A stretch of 64,000 bases of DNA from Clostridia bacterium (GCA_017505525.1 JAFVPB010000002.1:77100-141099), one strand, 5' to 3'; positions 26,114-34,337 are shown, numbered from the stretch's first letter. Notes: generated by a model not told the origin, from the letters alone. Numbers and translations: made by a program.

Positions 26114-27148
26114 TTGAGAAAAACACCAATTTTCACTATAAATCTAAAAAAAAATTGTGCTGTTTTTTATACTTTTGTCTTTTTTTCGTCTCTTATTTTC
26201 TCTGTTATGCTTTCTAACAGTAAGATAGGCATTAATACAAGCGGAGAAACAATAAGAAAAATGGTTATTTCAAGCACTCTTTCAGCAAAAAAGCAATCTT
26301 CTTTAAACACAATATTTCCGCTTTTCTCGTTTGAAAAAGCGGAAGAAAAAAATGAAATGGAAAGTGCTGTTTCCACAAAGGAAATTGCACCTTCAAAACC
26401 TTTAGTGCAAAAAACAGTTGCCCAAAACAGCGATATAAAAATTGCAAACTCAACAAACATAAAAATAGATACTGCCGCACTGCAAAGTAATGTGCCATCT
26501 TTTTTAGAGACTGATTTTTCGGTTTTAATAATTCACACCCACACAACGGAAAGCTACACCCCCTCCGAAAAATTCCCTTTCACTCACACCGATACCTACC
26601 GCACGCGTGATAATAACTATAATATGGTGCGAATTGGCAATAAAATTGAAGAGGTGCTCACAAAAAATGGAATTAAAGTGTATCACTCTGAAAAAACCAA
26701 TGATTACCCAAGCTACAATCAAAGCTATAACAAAAGCCTCGCTGAAGCTGAAAAAATGATTAAAGAACACAGTGATATTAAAATTATTCTTGATGTGCAC
26801 CGCGATGCAATAGAAACATCGGGAGGAGAAGAAATAAAATATGTTTCAAATATTAACGGTTCTCAGGCGGCAAGCCTGATGCTTGTTGTAGGCAGTAACC
26901 TCAGCGGACTAGAGCACGACAACTGGCAGGATAATATGAATTTTGCCCTTAATTTGCAAAGCCACCTGAATTCTCTTTATCCTACTCTTATGCGCCCCCT
27001 TAATTTCAGGTCGCAACGATTTAATCAGCACCTTGCCCCCGGGGCAATAATAGTCGAAGTCGGCACAAACCGCAACACTCTTGAGGAGGCACTTTTAGGC
27101 GCAGAATACTTTGCCGAGGGTTTGGTTTCGTTTGTGAAAAATGCGTAG
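26114..27148 (+). CDS. spoIIP: Stage II sporulation protein P
   Basis: A 344-residue peptidoglycan amidase/endopeptidase required for septal wall dissolution and engulfment during sporulation. It starts with TTG behind AGAGGTGAT. There is an N-terminal membrane anchor at ~15-35, then a low-complexity linker. The catalytic domain starts at VLIIHTHTTESYTP; its histidine and glutamate are the zinc ligands expected for this family. ILDVHRDAIE and the terminal AIIVEVGTNRNTLEEA are also present. It is alone, between convergent terminators. No clear SigE-type promoter was identified by eye. Confidence 0.95.
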   Translation: MRKTPIFTINLKKNCAVFYTFVFFSSLIFSVMLSNSKIGINTSGETIRKMVISSTLSAKKQSSLNTIFPLFSFEKAEEKNEMESAVSTKEIAPSKPLVQKTVAQNSDIKIANSTNIKIDTAALQSNVPSFLETDFSVLIIHTHTTESYTPSEKFPFTHTDTYRTRDNNYNMVRIGNKIEEVLTKNGIKVYHSEKTNDYPSYNQSYNKSLAEAEKMIKEHSDIKIILDVHRDAIETSGGEEIKYVSNINGSQAASLMLVVGSNLSGLEHDNWQDNMNFALNLQSHLNSLYPTLMRPLNFRSQRFNQHLAPGAIIVEVGTNRNTLEEALLGAEYFAEGLVSFVKNA

Positions 27149-27166
27149 CATTCGTGAACTCCCAAA

Positions 27167-27212
27167 AAAAGAGGTGTAAAAAGCCAAGCTTTTTTACACC
27201 TCTTTTATTAAG
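27167..27212. terminator. Bidirectional terminator between spoIIP and nifU
   Basis: The stem AAAAGAGGTGTAAAAAGC pairs with GCTTTTTTACACCTCTTTT (27167-27184 with 27188-27206), loop CAA, with A and T runs on both sides, between two convergent genes. Confidence 0.9.
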
Positions 27213-27217
27213 CTACA

Positions 27218-27640
27218 TCAATGTTCGTGATTGCAATGCGCACAATCTCCGCTGCACTCAATTTTCTTTTCAACGCCTGTTTTCTTGTAGTAATCCTCTA
27301 TTGCAGCTTTGATAGCTTCTTCTGCAAGCACGCTGCAATGAAGCTTTGCAGGCGGAAGTCCGTCTAATGCTTCTACAACTGCTTTGTTTGTGATAGTTAA
27401 AGCTTCGTCAACAGTTTTACCCATAACAAGCTCTGTTGCCATAGAGCTTGTTGCAACTGCCGCACCGCAGCCAAATGTTTTAAATTTTATATCCTTTATG
27501 ATATCGTCTTCAATCTTCATATAAATTTTCATTATATCTCCGCACTTGGCATTTCCAACTGTGCCAACGGCGTTTGCATCTTCAATTTCTCCAACGTTGC
27601 GCGGATTTTTGAAATGGTCCATTACCTTGTCGCTATACAT
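27218..27640 (-). CDS. nifU: NifU/IscU-type Fe-S cluster scaffold
   Basis: A 140-residue scaffold on which Fe-S clusters are built from NifS-derived sulfur. The three cluster cysteines are in NAKCGD, FGCGAA and LHCSVL (about residues 33, 58 and 101). An unusual tail, CSGDCAHCNHEH, adds three cysteines and histidines beyond the core fold and may bind metal. It follows nifS directly, with the start adjacent to the nifS stop region. Confidence 0.95.
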   Translation of the reverse strand: MYSDKVMDHFKNPRNVGEIEDANAVGTVGNAKCGDIMKIYMKIEDDIIKDIKFKTFGCGAAVATSSMATELVMGKTVDEALTITNKAVVEALDGLPPAKLHCSVLAEEAIKAAIEDYYKKTGVEKKIECSGDCAHCNHEH

Positions 27641-28816
27641 TTATATCATTCCTTTCTTTAGTTCTTCATACAAGGGCGACATATCCCTGAGGCGCTGTAC
27701 TATTGGTATAAGCGCTGCAACAAAAGAATCAATTTCTTCCTCTGTTGTAAATTCGCTGAGCGTTGCACGAAGCGAGCCGTGAGCCGTTTCGTGAGGAAGC
27801 CCTATCCCCAAAAGCACGTGCGATGGGTCGAGCGAACCCGATGTGCAGGCAGAACCGCTTGATACTACAAATCCTTCAATATCAAGGCTTAAAAGCAAGC
27901 TCTCGCCCTCTATATACTTAAAGCAGAAGCTTGTGTTGTTTGGCAGGCGCTTCTCTCTGTGTCCGTTTAATCTTGTATATGGAACTTTACTTAAAACTTC
28001 ATTTATAAGCTTATCGCGAAGATACGTTATTTTCTTTGTTTTTTCTTCCATATTTTCTGTTGCTTCTTTAAGGGCAGTTGCCATACCAACTATTCCCGCA
28101 ACATTTTCAGTGGTTGCACGCTTTCCCTTTTCCTGTGCACCGCCGTGAATAAGATTTTCAATCTGCACGCCTTTTCTTATATATAATGCACCCACGCCCT
28201 TAGGTCCGTGGAATTTGTGCGACGACATTGAAAGCAAATCAATATTCATTTCTTTAACATTAATGGGAACGGCACCCGTTGCCTGAACTGCATCAGTGTG
28301 GAAAATCACGCCTTTTTCCCTGCAAAGCGCACCAATTTCACCAATCGGGTTAATTGTTCCGATTTCGTTATTGGCAAACATTATGCTTACCATCACAGTG
28401 TCTTCACAGATTGCTTCTTCCACGCTTTTAACAGATACCATTCCGAACTCATCAACAGGAAGATACGTTACGCGGTAGCCCTGCTTTTCCATATACTCGC
28501 AGGTGTGAAGAATTGCGTGATGCTCTATTGTTGTAGTGATAATATGATTTCCTTTTTTCTTATTTTTTTCGCAAATTCCCTTTATTGCCCAGTTATCAGC
28601 TTCGCTTCCGCCGCTTGTGAAATAAATTTCTGTGCTTTCGGCGCCGATTGCCTTTGCAACTTCAGCGCGGGCGTTTTCAAGAGCCGAGCGGGAATTTTGC
28701 CCGGGTGTTGTATAAGTTGAAGATGCATTACCGAAATTATCGTTAAAAAACGGCAGCATCGATTGTATTACGCTGTCTTTCATTTTTGTGGTAGCAGCAT
28801 TATCCAAGTATACCAT
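27641..28816 (-). CDS. nifS: Cysteine desulfurase NifS
   Basis: A 391-residue PLP enzyme that converts cysteine to alanine and transfers sulfur to NifU. It opens VYLDNAATTKM. SSHKFHGPKGVGALY has the PLP lysine, and VSSGSACTSGSLDPSHVL the active-site cysteine loop. The long CTSGS form with HVL marks the NifS/IscS group I type. Together with nifU it forms the general Fe-S assembly pair of many clostridia. A palindrome sits inside its promoter. Confidence 0.97.
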   Translation of the reverse strand: MVYLDNAATTKMKDSVIQSMLPFFNDNFGNASSTYTTPGQNSRSALENARAEVAKAIGAESTEIYFTSGGSEADNWAIKGICEKNKKKGNHIITTTIEHHAILHTCEYMEKQGYRVTYLPVDEFGMVSVKSVEEAICEDTVMVSIMFANNEIGTINPIGEIGALCREKGVIFHTDAVQATGAVPINVKEMNIDLLSMSSHKFHGPKGVGALYIRKGVQIENLIHGGAQEKGKRATTENVAGIVGMATALKEATENMEEKTKKITYLRDKLINEVLSKVPYTRLNGHREKRLPNNTSFCFKYIEGESLLLSLDIEGFVVSSGSACTSGSLDPSHVLLGIGLPHETAHGSLRATLSEFTTEEEIDSFVAALIPIVQRLRDMSPLYEELKKGMI

Positions 28817-28864
28817 TAAAGGTCCGCCTTCCTTTTAGCCTTTCGGCTATCCTTTTATAAATCT

Positions 28865-28894
28865 ATTATAATAGTATATTACTATTTCCGTCAA
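28865..28894 (-). promoter_or_regulatory. nifSU promoter with an operator-like palindrome in the spacer
   Basis: On the minus strand TTGACG (28889-28894) and TATAAT (28865-28870) are separated by 18 bp. The perfect inverted repeat ATAGTA-ATA-TACTAT (28871-28885) fills most of the spacer, so a dimeric repressor there would block RNA polymerase. A short hairpin (28838-28851) follows in the leader. Confidence 0.65.
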
Positions 28895-28927
28895 AAAGCA
28901 AGAGAGAAATACTTTTTTTCTCAAAAT

Positions 28928-29539
28928 CTACAGATTAAATAAGCATTTAACCACTTTGCCTATCACAACAAATCTGTCTTTTTCTGTATCAAGGGCTATG
29001 TCGGGGTAATATTTTTCATCGTCTGATTTCAATATAACCTGATTTGCGTTCTTATAGTAGCGCCTTACCACACTGTCGCTGTCTTTATATACTGCCACTA
29101 CGATATCTCCGTTCTTTACTATTGCATCTTTTCTCACAAGAACTGTATCTCCCAAGCATATACGCGATTTTTCCATGGCATTGTCGCCTATTCGCAGCCC
29201 TATGTATTCATAGCCTCTTAATTCGTCGCGGTCAATAAAAATAGTATCAACAATTCTGTCGATTTCCAGAAATGGTTTATCATTACTTATAGAATCCGTT
29301 ACATAAATTGCCCGCGAACGTTCTCCAACATCAAGCGGAGTTAAGCCTAAAAGTCCGCCGCGAGTTGTATCAAATGCAGAGCAAAGCTTGTCTATAAGAC
29401 TTTCAGTCGGAGAAGAAAGATACCCTGTTTCTATATTTTGTATAGTGGTTTCTCCAACGCCCACCCTTTCGGCAAGCTCTTTTTGGGTAAGCCCTATTCT
29501 TTTTCTCATTAAAGCAACATTTATTCCAAATAAATTCAT
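28928..29539 (-). CDS. XRE-type repressor with S24/LexA-fold C-terminus lacking the catalytic dyad
   Basis: A 203-residue regulator. Residues ~8-62 are a Cro/CI helix-turn-helix (GLTQKELAERVGVGETTIQN). Residues ~105-200 have the LexA/CI peptidase S24 fold: YIGLRIGDNAMEKSRI, LGDTVLVRKD, NGDIVVAVYKD. The self-cleavage serine of the usual GDSM motif is replaced (DNAM), and the lysine of the usual VKR is arginine (VVRRYY). If correct, it cannot inactivate itself by RecA-stimulated cleavage, and the domain may only dimerise or bind a ligand. It is monocistronic; its targets are unknown. Confidence 0.82.
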   Translation of the reverse strand: MNLFGINVALMRKRIGLTQKELAERVGVGETTIQNIETGYLSSPTESLIDKLCSAFDTTRGGLLGLTPLDVGERSRAIYVTDSISNDKPFLEIDRIVDTIFIDRDELRGYEYIGLRIGDNAMEKSRICLGDTVLVRKDAIVKNGDIVVAVYKDSDSVVRRYYKNANQVILKSDDEKYYPDIALDTEKDRFVVIGKVVKCLFNL

Positions 29540-29601
29540 AGTTCCTCCAGAGCAATTTTACTTCTATTTTATTGTACCACAAATTCGTTTTATATTAAAG
29601 A

Positions 29602-29643
29602 TTTTTTTATCCCAATCAAAATTTTTTTGATTGGGATAAAAAG
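29602..29643 (-). terminator. Possible terminator after gpr
   Basis: A long AT-rich hairpin (29606-29621 with 29625-29640), core ATCCCAATCAAAA/TTTTGATTGGGAT, directly after the gpr stop. On the minus strand it is followed by A rather than T residues, so it may be a weak terminator or only an RNA-stabilising stem. Its core CCCAATCA also occurs in the terminator at 30778-30807. Confidence 0.5.
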
Positions 29644-29644
29644 A

Positions 29645-30574
29645 TCAGGAATAAAGCTCACTATGAAGTGCTCTGTTTATGCCTTCTGCAATAATAAGAG
29701 CCGCTTGCTTTGCTATAACGTCTACATTATTTGGCGTTACAATCATATTTTCTGCTTTTTCGTTTATTGCCTCTCCAATGAGTGTTTCTCTTTCATCAAA
29801 GTTTAAGCTGCCAAGCATATTAAAAATTTTACCTTCGGATTTTTTTGCAACAAAGCTTCCCACGTTTTCCACAATATCACTCGTCAAAGTAGAGGCATCT
29901 ACAACCATTGGAACGCCAATTGCTATCACCTTTGCGCCAAGGCTTTTTTCCGAAAGCTCTTTTCTGTTGTTTCCAACTCCGCTGCCGGGATTTATCCCCG
30001 TATCCGAAAGCTGAATTGTGGTGCCAAGCCTTGATAATCTGCGGGATGCAAGTGCATCAATAGCTATCACATAATCAGGCTTTACAATATTAACTATTGA
30101 TGCTACCGTTTCTTCTGTTTCAATTCCTGTAATCCCAAGTACACCGGGTGCAATTGCGCTTACAGCACGAAAATCAAATTTAAAATTTTCTCCCTCTATG
30201 CCACTCAGATGCCGCGTTACAAAAATCTTGCTTACTGCCTGCGGGCCGATTGAATCGGGCGTAATGTAACGGTTGCCAAGCCCTACAACAAGCACTGTGC
30301 TTTCTTTTTGAAGATTCATAAGCTTTAAAATTTCCTTTGAAAGCACCTCGGCACCATTATCTGCAAGCGTGTCATCCTCATATTTAAGTGCATCGATTTC
30401 AAGAGTGATAAATTTCCCCACAGGTTTCCCTATTTTCCTTGCGCCCTCTTCGTTTTCCACCTTAACACACGTTATTTTAATTCCGTCTTCCACTCTTTCT
30501 TCGCTTGTTACACCTGCTATTTCTTCTGTGTGCATTTCTTTAAGTTCAAGTGCAAGGTCTGTTCTTATAGCCAT
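29645..30574 (-). CDS. gpr: Germination protease GPR
   Basis: A 309-residue aspartic-type protease that degrades small acid-soluble spore proteins during germination. The N-terminus MAIRTDLALELKEM resembles the propeptide cleavage region. VLVVGLGNRYITPDSIGPQ holds the catalytic aspartate. IAIDALASRRLSRLGTTIQL and DTGINPGSGVGNNRKEL are the other signatures. It starts one base inside the stop of a small upstream ORF. It is a forespore gene and good evidence that the organism forms spores. Confidence 0.96.
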   Translation of the reverse strand: MAIRTDLALELKEMHTEEIAGVTSEERVEDGIKITCVKVENEEGARKIGKPVGKFITLEIDALKYEDDTLADNGAEVLSKEILKLMNLQKESTVLVVGLGNRYITPDSIGPQAVSKIFVTRHLSGIEGENFKFDFRAVSAIAPGVLGITGIETEETVASIVNIVKPDYVIAIDALASRRLSRLGTTIQLSDTGINPGSGVGNNRKELSEKSLGAKVIAIGVPMVVDASTLTSDIVENVGSFVAKKSEGKIFNMLGSLNFDERETLIGEAINEKAENMIVTPNNVDVIAKQAALIIAEGINRALHSELYS

Positions 30575-30729
30575 CAGTCTATATCCCTTTCAAAATAATC
30601 TTCTTCGTCTTCTTCATAAAAATCTTCTGTAAGATTACGGTATTCTCTATGGAGAGTTAAAAGCCTTATCGGATCGTCAAACATACCACTTCCATTTTCA
30701 AATCCGCCATCGGGATATTTTTTCATCAT
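30574..30729 (-). CDS. Small acidic protein upstream of gpr, unknown
   Basis: A 51-residue ORF starting at ATG 30729, eight bases after GAAAGG, and ending one base into gpr. It begins MMKKYPDGGFENGSGMFDDP and ends in a strongly acidic tail (FYEEDEEDYFERD). It has no membrane segment or known motif. Translational coupling with gpr suggests it is real and co-expressed, possibly in the forespore. I do not recognise a family. Confidence 0.6.
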   Translation of the reverse strand: MMKKYPDGGFENGSGMFDDPIRLLTLHREYRNLTEDFYEEDEEDYFERDID

Positions 30730-30772
30730 ACCACATCCTTTCAATTTCAGATATAGTATGCTTCCTTGCAGC

Positions 30773-30812
30773 AAAAAAATACCCAATCACTTTCGTGATT
30801 GGGTATTATAAT
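30773..30812 (-). terminator. Terminator of the sugar-ABC ATPase gene
   Basis: A 12-bp stem AATACCCAATCA/TGATTGGGTATT (30778-30789 with 30796-30807), with a seven-T run following on the minus strand. Confidence 0.88.
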
Positions 30813-30816
30813 TTTT

Positions 30817-31923
30817 TTAGTTTGTGATAACCTTTTCTGTTTCTTTGTCGAAGAGATGAATCTTTTCAGGATCAAGGCAGATATCAATTATCTGGTTGAT
30901 CTGAGATGTGCTGTCGGGACGAACTCTTGCTGTGAAGTTGATACCATCAACAAGAAGGTAGAGATATGTTTCAGCACCCATAAGTTCTGTAACTTCAACG
31001 TCTGCCTTTAACGCTGTTTCGCTGTATTTAGCAACAGTATCAGCATCGTCATACATATCTTCAGGACGGATACCCATAACAACTGTTTTACCAACATAAT
31101 CTGCAGCTTTAGCAGCCTTAGCAGCTGTAAGCTTAATCTGGTGTGAGCCAAACTTAACGTATGTAGCATCGTTTTCCTTAACAACAGTTGCATCGATAAA
31201 GTTCATCTGAGGTGAACCGATGAAGCCTGCAACGAACATATTAACAGGTGTGTTGTAAAGAACCTGAGGAGAATCAACCTGCTGAATGATACCATCCTTC
31301 ATAACAACGATTCTTGTACCCATTGTAAGAGCTTCTGTCTGGTCATGAGTAACGTAGATGAATGTTGTCTGAAGTCTCTGATGAAGCTTGGAAATTTCTG
31401 TTCTCATCTGAACACGAAGCTTAGCATCAAGGTTTGAAAGAGGCTCGTCCATAAGGAATACCTTAGGCTCACGAACGATTGCACGACCAAGAGCAACACG
31501 CTGACGCTGACCGCCTGATAAAGCCTTGGGCTTTCTTTCAAGAAGATGCTCGATATCGAGGATGCGAGCTGCTTCCTGAACTCTTCTCTTGATTTCATCC
31601 TTAGGAGTCTTTCTAAGCTTAAGACCAAAAGCCATATTTTCAAATACTGTCATATGAGGATAGAGAGCGTAGTTCTGGAAAACCATTGCTATATCTCTGT
31701 CCTTGGGAGCAACATCGTTAACGAGCTTATCTCCGATGAAGAGTTCACCTTCGCTGATTTCTTCAAGACCGGCAATCATTCTGAGAGTTGTTGACTTACC
31801 GCAACCTGAAGGTCCTACAAGAATAACAAATTCTTTATCTGCTATATCAAGTGTGAAATCAGAAACAGCTGTTACGCCGCCTGCGTATCTTTTATAGATA
31901 CCTTTTAACTGTAAACTTGCCAT
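30817..31923 (-). CDS. Carbohydrate ABC transporter ATPase (MsmK/UgpC/MalK type)
   Basis: A 368-residue CUT1-type ATP-binding subunit. It has Walker A GPSGCGKST (~37), the Q-loop in VFQNYALYPHM, the signature LSGGQRQRVALGRAI, Walker B VFLMDEPLSNLD, the H-loop YVTHDQTEA, and the C-terminal TOBE domains (MGIRPEDM). No permease or binding-protein genes are nearby. It therefore probably serves several sugar importers, as MsmK does in streptococci and MsmX in Bacillus. It is monocistronic with its own promoter and terminator. Confidence 0.92.
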   Translation of the reverse strand: MASLQLKGIYKRYAGGVTAVSDFTLDIADKEFVILVGPSGCGKSTTLRMIAGLEEISEGELFIGDKLVNDVAPKDRDIAMVFQNYALYPHMTVFENMAFGLKLRKTPKDEIKRRVQEAARILDIEHLLERKPKALSGGQRQRVALGRAIVREPKVFLMDEPLSNLDAKLRVQMRTEISKLHQRLQTTFIYVTHDQTEALTMGTRIVVMKDGIIQQVDSPQVLYNTPVNMFVAGFIGSPQMNFIDATVVKENDATYVKFGSHQIKLTAAKAAKAADYVGKTVVMGIRPEDMYDDADTVAKYSETALKADVEVTELMGAETYLYLLVDGINFTARVRPDSTSQINQIIDICLDPEKIHLFDKETEKVITN

Positions 31924-31977
31924 ATTATTGTTACCTCCTAAATTTGTACATAACTATACACTATTTACATTAGTACT

Positions 31978-32005
31978 ATTGTAGCACACCTTTCCCAAAT
32001 TGCAA
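31978..32005 (-). promoter_or_regulatory. Promoter of the sugar-ABC ATPase gene
   Basis: Minus strand TTGCAA (32000-32005), a 16-bp spacer and TACAAT (31978-31983), about 55 bases before the start codon. Confidence 0.5.
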
Positions 32006-32058
32006 ATGCACTTATTATACAAAATTAGTCATTTTATTTTGTGAGATTGCACTAAACT

Positions 32059-32748
32059 TTATAGTTTTTGAATTATTTCTTCCTCATCAAGGAGCTTATA
32101 TGCGCCTTTTTCAAGCGTTTCATCCAGGAAAAGACCTCCATAAGAAAGACGCTTGAGATACACTACGTTGTTATCAACCGCGTGTGCCATACGTTTAATC
32201 TGGTGGAATTTTCCTTCTGTAATTGTAAGGTTTATTTCGTTTTTTGTAATTCTTTCAACTATGCTTTTCTTTGTGATGATATCCCCGATATCAACTCCAT
32301 CTTCAAGTTTTTTTATATCTTCATCGCTGATATCATTTTCAAGTCTTACAAAATATGTTTTTCCAACCTTTTTATTAGGCGAAAGAATATTGTGTGCCAG
32401 CTCGCCGTTATTTGTGAGAAGCAAAAACCCCTCTGTATCTATATCAAGCCTGCCGACGGGAAATAAATCGTATCTTTTGAATTTAGGGTCGATTAAATCC
32501 ATAACCGTAGACTTGTTTTTATCTTCTGTAGCACTAACGAATCCTGCCGGTTTATTAAGCATTATATAAATGTATTTTACAAACTTAATTTTTTCATTAT
32601 TAAGCGTGATACTACTTTCTTCATTTACCTGAAAAGAAATATCACGAACTGTTTTTTTCTCTACTGCCACTAAGCCCTTTTTAATTTTCTCCCTCGCTTC
32701 TTTCCTTGTAAGCGAGGCGCCGTCTGCTATAAATTTATCAAGTCTCAA
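32059..32748 (-). CDS. rsuA: RsuA/RluE-family pseudouridine synthase
   Basis: An rRNA pseudouridine synthase. I choose TTG 32748 (229 residues; LRLDKFIADGASLTRKEARE), which sits 6 bp after the stop of the upstream gene behind GAAGTGAT. An in-frame ATG at 32799 lies inside the upstream gene. The S4 domain is at ~1-60. The catalytic motif is FPVGRLDIDTEGFLLLTNNG with the essential aspartate in GRLD, and EGKFHQIKRM lies near the C-terminus. RsuA modifies 16S U516 in E. coli; the exact target here is inferred. Confidence 0.88.
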   Translation of the reverse strand: MRLDKFIADGASLTRKEAREKIKKGLVAVEKKTVRDISFQVNEESSITLNNEKIKFVKYIYIMLNKPAGFVSATEDKNKSTVMDLIDPKFKRYDLFPVGRLDIDTEGFLLLTNNGELAHNILSPNKKVGKTYFVRLENDISDEDIKKLEDGVDIGDIITKKSIVERITKNEINLTITEGKFHQIKRMAHAVDNNVVYLKRLSYGGLFLDETLEKGAYKLLDEEEIIQKL

Positions 32749-32753
32749 ATTAA

Positions 32754-33131
32754 TCACTTCTTTATAGGAATCATAATTGAATCTATGGTAATTCCGCAAA
32801 TATCCCCACCGATTATTTCGCCGTTATGCACAAGTATATTAGCACGCGCATTAACCGAGGGAATAAAATAGGTGTATCTTATACATCTTTCTCCTTTATA
32901 GAAAGAAAGGTCGTACCCCTCTTTTTTCAGCATTTCGTTATATCTTACATAAACTGCTCCAAACTCTTCGGGGATTGTGATATATTCTATTTCGCACGGC
33001 TCGTGCTCTACATCAGCATACCCCATTTTAATAACTGCATCAAAATAAGATGGAACGTTTTTCACATTTGAAAAGCACATCATACTTACAGTGCACATTA
33101 TAAGAACACTAAGAAAAAGCACTCTTTTCAT
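32754..33131 (-). CDS. Small exported protein, possibly DUF4830
   Basis: 125 residues with an N-terminal hydrophobic signal or anchor (RVLFLSVLIMCTVSMMCFS). A compact domain follows: SYFDAVIKMGYADVEHEPCEIEYITIPEEF near the start, ending YDLSFYKGERCIRYTYFI and ILVHNGEIIGGDICGI. The last motifs resemble DUF4830 proteins of clostridia, from memory. The function is unknown. It ends 5 bases before the rsuA start, so the two are coupled. Confidence 0.6.
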   Translation of the reverse strand: MKRVLFLSVLIMCTVSMMCFSNVKNVPSYFDAVIKMGYADVEHEPCEIEYITIPEEFGAVYVRYNEMLKKEGYDLSFYKGERCIRYTYFIPSVNARANILVHNGEIIGGDICGITIDSIMIPIKK

Positions 33132-33191
33132 ATTACATCACCTCTTTAAAGTATATTCGTATGAAAAGAGAATTTAACTTAGTTTTTAAAC

Positions 33192-33226
33192 AAAGGGCGT
33201 AAAAAACTTTGTTTTTTACGCCCTTT
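33192..33226 (-). terminator. Terminator of rpsF-ssb-rpsR
   Basis: A 16-bp perfect stem (33192-33207 with 33211-33226), core GGGCGTAAAAAAC, loop TTT, 4 bp after the rpsR stop. It belongs to the group of hairpins in this window with the AAAAAC-TTT-GTTTTT top. Confidence 0.8.
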
Positions 33227-33230
33227 AACC

Positions 33231-33482
33231 TTACTCTGCTGAGAAAGGAAGTATTGCAATGTGACGAGCACGCTTGATAGCGATTGTCAACTGACGCTGA
33301 TGCTTTGCGCAAGTACCTGTGATTCTTCTGGGAAGAATCTTAGCACGCTCAGAAACATAACGACGAAGCTTTGCAACATCCTTATAATCAATATCTGTAA
33401 CCTTATCTGCACAGAACTGGCAAACCTTTTTCTTTGCCTTACGAGCTCTGTAAGGTCTATCAGCTTTTTCCTTTTCCATCAT
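33231..33482 (-). CDS. rpsR: 30S ribosomal protein S18
   Basis: 83 residues with the S18 signature [25 protein letters not shown] and [22 protein letters not shown]-like end. CQFC and the later cysteine (TGTCAKH) suggest the zinc-binding form. AGGAGG precedes the ATG. Last gene of the rpsF-ssb-rpsR operon. Confidence 0.97.
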   Translation of the reverse strand: MMEKEKADRPYRARKAKKKVCQFCADKVTDIDYKDVAKLRRYVSERAKILPRRITGTCAKHQRQLTIAIKRARHIAILPFSAE

Positions 33483-33497
33483 GGCTATAACCTCCTA

Positions 33498-33923
33498 TCA
33501 AAATGGTAAATCATCGTCGGTTCCCATAGGAGAAATCGGGTCAGGAAGCTCACCGAAATCGGGAGCAAAGCTTTCTCCCTGAGGAGCAAAGCTCTGTGAA
33601 TCCTTTTTACTTTCAACAAAGTATGCCTGATTTACAAGCACCTCTGTTACATAGCGCTTTTTACCCTCATTATCATCCCAGGAACGAGACTGTATGCTGC
33701 CTTCTACGGCAACAAGGTTTCCTTTTGCAAAATACTTTGAAATGAATTCTGCAGTTTGTCTCCACGCAACGCAGTTAATGAAATCTGCCTTTCTTTCTTC
33801 GCCCTGACGGACAAAGTTGCGGTCAACCGCTAAAGTGAAAGAGCAGGTGCTCACTCCCTGAGGAGTGCTGCGAAGCTCGGGGTCGCGGGTAAATCTACCC
33901 ATAAGAATAGCTTTGTTAAGCAT
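33498..33923 (-). CDS. ssb: Single-stranded DNA-binding protein
   Basis: 141 residues. The OB fold starts MLNKAILMGRFTRDPELRST and includes DFINCVAWRQTAEFISKYF. The flexible tail ends in the acidic tip DDDLPF, which docks partner proteins. Central position between rpsF and rpsR is the usual Firmicutes arrangement. Confidence 0.98.
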   Translation of the reverse strand: MLNKAILMGRFTRDPELRSTPQGVSTCSFTLAVDRNFVRQGEERKADFINCVAWRQTAEFISKYFAKGNLVAVEGSIQSRSWDDNEGKKRYVTEVLVNQAYFVESKKDSQSFAPQGESFAPDFGELPDPISPMGTDDDLPF

Positions 33924-33937
33924 TTTCGCTACCTCCC

Positions 33938-34234
33938 TTATGCTTCTTTGCGAATTGTGATAGTACGCATTACGCCATCAGTGATACCGTAAATTCTGTC
34001 GAGTTCCTTGGGGAATTCCGGATTTGAGGCAAAGTTTACAAGAACGTAGTAACCTTCTGTTTTGAAATCGATAGGGTAAGCAAGCTTCCTCTTTCCCCAT
34101 ACGTCTACGCTTTCAACTGTTCCGTTTTCAGCAATAAGAGCCTTGAACTTCTCTGTAAGAGCTTCAATCTTCTCATCTTCAAGCGCAGCATCAAGAACAA
34201 AAATGGTTTCATACTTGTTAATAATCTCAGCCAT
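33938..34234 (-). CDS. rpsF: 30S ribosomal protein S6
   Basis: 98 residues with the S6 pattern: YETIFVLDAALEDEKIEALT, VDVWGKRKLAYPI and EGYYVLVNFASNPEFPKELDRI. First gene of its operon, with a clear promoter and an AGGAGGTGT ribosome site. Confidence 0.98.
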   Translation of the reverse strand: MAEIINKYETIFVLDAALEDEKIEALTEKFKALIAENGTVESVDVWGKRKLAYPIDFKTEGYYVLVNFASNPEFPKELDRIYGITDGVMRTITIRKEA

Positions 34235-34308
34235 TTTTTACACCTCCTTCTGGTCTTTGGCCCCCGAAATCGGGAGCAAGGATTTGCATTCCATACGAAT
34301 GCCTATTT

Positions 34309-34337
34309 ATTATACACGCAAAATTCTGTAAAGTCAA
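34309..34337 (-). promoter_or_regulatory. Promoter of rpsF-ssb-rpsR
   Basis: Minus strand TTGACT (34332-34337), a 17-bp spacer and TATAAT (34309-34314). The -35 overlaps the last codons of the upstream WG-repeat gene. The leader contains CCCCCGAAATCGGGAG, a small stem that may take part in S6:S18 autoregulation. Confidence 0.8.

Noticed and set aside
32746-32799. ATG at 32799 as the rsuA start.
   Set aside because: It would put about 17 residues of unrelated sequence before the S4 domain, inside the upstream gene. TTG at 32748 fits the family start and a GAAGTGAT site.
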